Part shown: piece after piece, positions 26,531-26,659 of the stretch
How the letters are laid out: each line of letters starts with the position of its first letter
How positions within the stretch are numbered: the first letter of the stretch is position 1
DNA from: Chara braunii
Lineage: Eukaryota; Streptophyta; Charophyceae; Charales; Characeae
Assembly: GCA_003427395.1 (NCBI GenBank)
Contig: BFEA01000131.1
Location: 2,411,153-2,437,811, forward strand
Direction: 5' to 3'
DNA length: 26,659 nt
Translations under genes and position numbers: made by a program
Notes under the pieces: generated by a model
The model's database searches: none
What the model saw: the letters and a program-made list of their open reading frames with translations, nothing else
Told to the model about the DNA's origin: nothing

Positions 26531-26659
26531 AAAGGCAATCAAGCAAGCGTGTTCGCGAGATTAGGCAATAGCAAGCAATGAAGAATTTTCACGATAAAAA
26601 ATAAATAAAAAGCACGATCCATTGATTTACAGAAAATCCGTGTTTGAAGAGAGAGCCGG

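Larger units (their letters stand above)
22995..26659. other. Region upstream of module 1: repeat-dominated, no exon found
   Basis: Exon a1 would be expected on the minus strand here or beyond the window. I searched for W..EE followed by GT and did not find it. The region holds the hammerhead-repeat cluster and two tetranucleotide-derived arrays. The stretch at 25530-26100 is AT-rich and unassigned. Confidence 0.5.

Overview
This is nuclear DNA from a eukaryote with small exons, long introns and heavy repeat content. A green-lineage host is most likely, perhaps a charophyte-type streptophyte alga. Two observations support this. The U6 snRNA-derived copies end in the plant-type 3' sequence ATAAATCGAGAAATGGTCC, and the only real protein-coding signal is a telobox-type Myb/SANT domain (DLKDKWR helix 3), a class typical of plant telomere-binding proteins. 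The species cannot be fixed from this window. There is no prokaryote-like gene packing, and most open frames are low-complexity or repeat artefacts.

The coding content is eleven short minus-strand exons with consensus GT-AG borders. They recur in a fixed order: type a (84-93 nt, ends in W..EE at the first Myb tryptophan), type b (always exactly 95 nt, carries G.W..IL and ends inside the R of SRT), and type c (217-376 nt, begins T..DLK.KW and runs into a linker). Read down the minus strand, module 1 is b1 (22900-22994) and c1 (21252-21603). Module 2 is a2 (19342-19428), b2 (17477-17571) and c2 (12015-12231). Module 3 is a3 (9457-9549), b3 (7936-8030) and c3 (6409-6784). Module 4 is a4 (4709-4792), b4 (2335-2429) and c4 (109-346). 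Junctions are a/b phase 0, b/c phase 2 and c/a phase 0, so every module starts and ends in phase 0. All eleven exons together total 1827 nt, which is 609 in-frame codons. The simplest reading is one very large gene built by in-frame duplication of a three-exon Myb module, open at both window edges. A tandem cluster of separate single-Myb genes is the alternative.

The gaps between exons (1.1-5.2 kb) hold the rest. They contain hammerhead-ribozyme-like motifs (near 15.45, 18.3, 23.3, 23.5 and 24.0 kb, perhaps 8.45 kb) inside a repeated element, including a long palindrome around one copy. They also contain U6-derived pseudogenes, at least two tRNA-derived SINE families, a MITE-like element with a C-rich core, a perfect 29-bp-arm hairpin, many minisatellites and long microsatellites with N gaps at 15157-15162, 17786, 19270 and 19273. 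The right 2.5 kb is dominated by two large tetranucleotide-derived arrays in opposite orientation.
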